From assembly GCF_024734405.1 (NCBI RefSeq), contig NZ_CP059556.1, positions 868,001-932,000 on the forward strand: 64,000 nt of DNA, read 5' to 3'. The translations under genes and the position numbers were made by a program. Each line of letters begins with the position of its first letter. Positions within the stretch are counted from its first letter, which is position 1. The notes under the pieces are model-generated. The model had not been told where the DNA came from. It searched no databases and saw nothing but the letters and a program-made list of their open reading frames with translations. This document shows positions 63,180 to 64,000 of this stretch, one piece after another. This DNA is from Saccharopolyspora gregorii (lineage in GTDB: Bacteria; Actinomycetota; Actinomycetes; Mycobacteriales; Pseudonocardiaceae).

Positions 63180-64000
63180 CGGTAGTGGATTCACGCGGCC
63201 CCGAGCCGCGCAGGACACCGAACGACGGCGGGACGAGCACCGCGGATCCGGCTGCGTGGGCGCAGGCCGAACTGGGCGCGCCACCGTCCGGCGAGCCGAT
63301 CGGCGGCGACGGCGACACCATGTCCGGCGTGGAAGATCTCGGCTCCGGACGCGGCCCCGCCTGGCTGGATGCCTGGCTCACCGCCAACGCGGGGCACGTG
63401 GTGGCCTGGCGACGGCACATCCACGCCAACCCGGAGCTCTCCCGCGCCGAGCACGGCACCACCGCGTTCCTCTTCGAGCGGCTCACCGAAGCCGGGCTGA
63501 GCCCGCGCGTGCTGCCCGGCGGCACCGGCCTGCTCTGCGACATCGGGCCGGACGGCGGCCAGCCGCGGCGCACCGTCGCGCTGCGGGCGGACATCGACGC
63601 GCTGCCGCTGACGGAGGCGACCGGGCTGCCGTTCGCCTCCGGCACCGACGGGGTCGCGCACGCCTGCGGGCACGACGCGCACACGACGGTCCTGCTGGGC
63701 ACGGCGCTGGCGCTCGCCACCGGACCGGAGCTGCCCGGGCGGATCCGGCTGATCTTCCAGCACGCCGAGGAGGTCATGCCCGGCGGCGCGCTGGACGTGC
63801 TGGCCGCGGGCGGGCTCGACGGGGTGGAGCAGATCTTCGGGCTGCACTGCGATCCGCGGCTGCCCGTGGGTCGGATCGGGGTGAAGTCCGGTGCGATCAC
63901 CTCCGCCAGCGACCTGCTGGAGCTGCGGCTGAACTCGCCGGGCGGGCACACCTCGCGGCCGCACCTGACCGCGGACCTGGTGCACGCGCTCGGCACCGTC
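63176..64000 (+). CDS. amiA: M20 family amidohydrolase (AmiA type), C-terminus beyond the window
   Basis: 275 residues are visible, with no stop before the window end. GTG at 63176 overlaps the amiB stop (GTGA). After a variable N-terminus of about 70 residues come WRRHIHANPELSRAEHGTTAFL, VALRADIDALPLTEATGLPF, HACGHDAHTTVLLGTALAL (metal Cys/His), IFQHAEEVMPGGALDVLAAGGLDGVEQIFGLH (catalytic Glu pair) and SPGGHTSRPHLTADLVHAL. These are hallmarks of the M20D subfamily. It is a paralogue and operon partner of amiB. The long N-terminal extension may mean the true start is the internal ATG near 63320. Confidence 0.88.
   Translation, partial: MTVVDSRGPEPRRTPNDGGTSTADPAAWAQAELGAPPSGEPIGGDGDTMSGVEDLGSGRGPAWLDAWLTANAGHVVAWRRHIHANPELSRAEHGTTAFLFERLTEAGLSPRVLPGGTGLLCDIGPDGGQPRRTVALRADIDALPLTEATGLPFASGTDGVAHACGHDAHTTVLLGTALALATGPELPGRIRLIFQHAEEVMPGGALDVLAAGGLDGVEQIFGLHCDPRLPVGRIGVKSGAITSASDLLELRLNSPGGHTSRPHLTADLVHALGTV

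Overview
The window is one continuous stretch of a very GC-rich (roughly 70 % or more) chromosome with dense genes on both strands, many GTG starts and many apparently leaderless genes. The gene families point to an actinomycete: XRE-DUF5753/DUF397 pairs, an SCO4848-family protein, an MmyB-type regulator and an nSTAND1 protease. The order trpS - yhjD-like - dacB - sdhBADC - cdd - deoA - add - upp - pmm - deoD - amiB - amiA resembles, from memory, the Mycobacterium tuberculosis Rv3305-Rv3336 region. A Pseudonocardiaceae member such as Saccharopolyspora or a relative is my best guess; the genus is an inference.

Layout. 1-6.7 kb (mostly minus strand): two tandem copies of a large protein with an ADP-ribosyltransferase-like C-terminus (the left copy is cut by the window edge), an isolated degenerate ABC ATPase, and a DUF397 / XRE-DUF5753 regulatory pair. 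6.9-9.8 kb: xth, then thyA-folA and an HD nucleotidase. 9.8-16.6 kb: secreted subtilase, small membrane protein with a structured upstream region, trpS, YhjD-like membrane protein, D-Ala-D-Ala carboxypeptidase and its SCO4848-type neighbour. 16.6-18.6 kb: tautomerase and SDR divergent from a frameshifted MmyB-type regulator. 18.6-22.2 kb: sdhCDAB. 22.5-32.7 kb: nucleoside salvage block: BMP lipoprotein, ABC ATPase and two permeases, cytidine deaminase, pyrimidine-nucleoside phosphorylase, and a frameshifted adenosine deaminase. 32.8-36 kb: conserved actinobacterial proteins, SMI1/KNR4 protein, PadR-HAAS pair. 36-39.4 kb: deoC plus a full and a truncated aldehyde dehydrogenase. 39.4-43.8 kb: a Trypco1 protein and a 1340-residue trypsin-nSTAND1-WD40-like protein, a predicted conflict module. 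44-48 kb: formaldehyde-dehydrogenase-like MDR, upp, a CopG/Doc-type toxin-antitoxin pair, a GT2 glycosyltransferase. 48.5-53.6 kb: flavodoxin-like protein, phosphopentose/hexose mutase, purine nucleoside phosphorylase, receptor Ser/Thr kinase. 54-60.2 kb: complete seven-gene Mrp (mnhA-G) Na+/H+ antiporter operon. 60.3-64 kb: two small exported proteins and two M20 amidohydrolases, the second cut by the window end.

How it fits together. Nucleosides would enter by the BMP/ABC importer. They are deaminated (cdd, add), phosphorolysed (deoA, deoD) and the bases salvaged (upp). Deoxyribose-1-phosphate is isomerised (pmm-like mutase), cleaved by DeoC to glyceraldehyde-3-phosphate and acetaldehyde, and the acetaldehyde is plausibly oxidised by the adjacent ALDH pair. 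thyA/folA and the HD nucleotidase complete a nucleotide-metabolism theme.

Less ordinary features: the trypsin-STAND/Trypco1 module; a dispersed intergenic repeat present three times with compensating stem changes; a split ALDH16-like pair; two single-base frameshifts at short homopolymers (add and the MmyB regulator); a Doc-like toxin without the Fic histidine; and a recurring -10 box 6-8 nt upstream of start codons, indicating widespread leaderless transcription.
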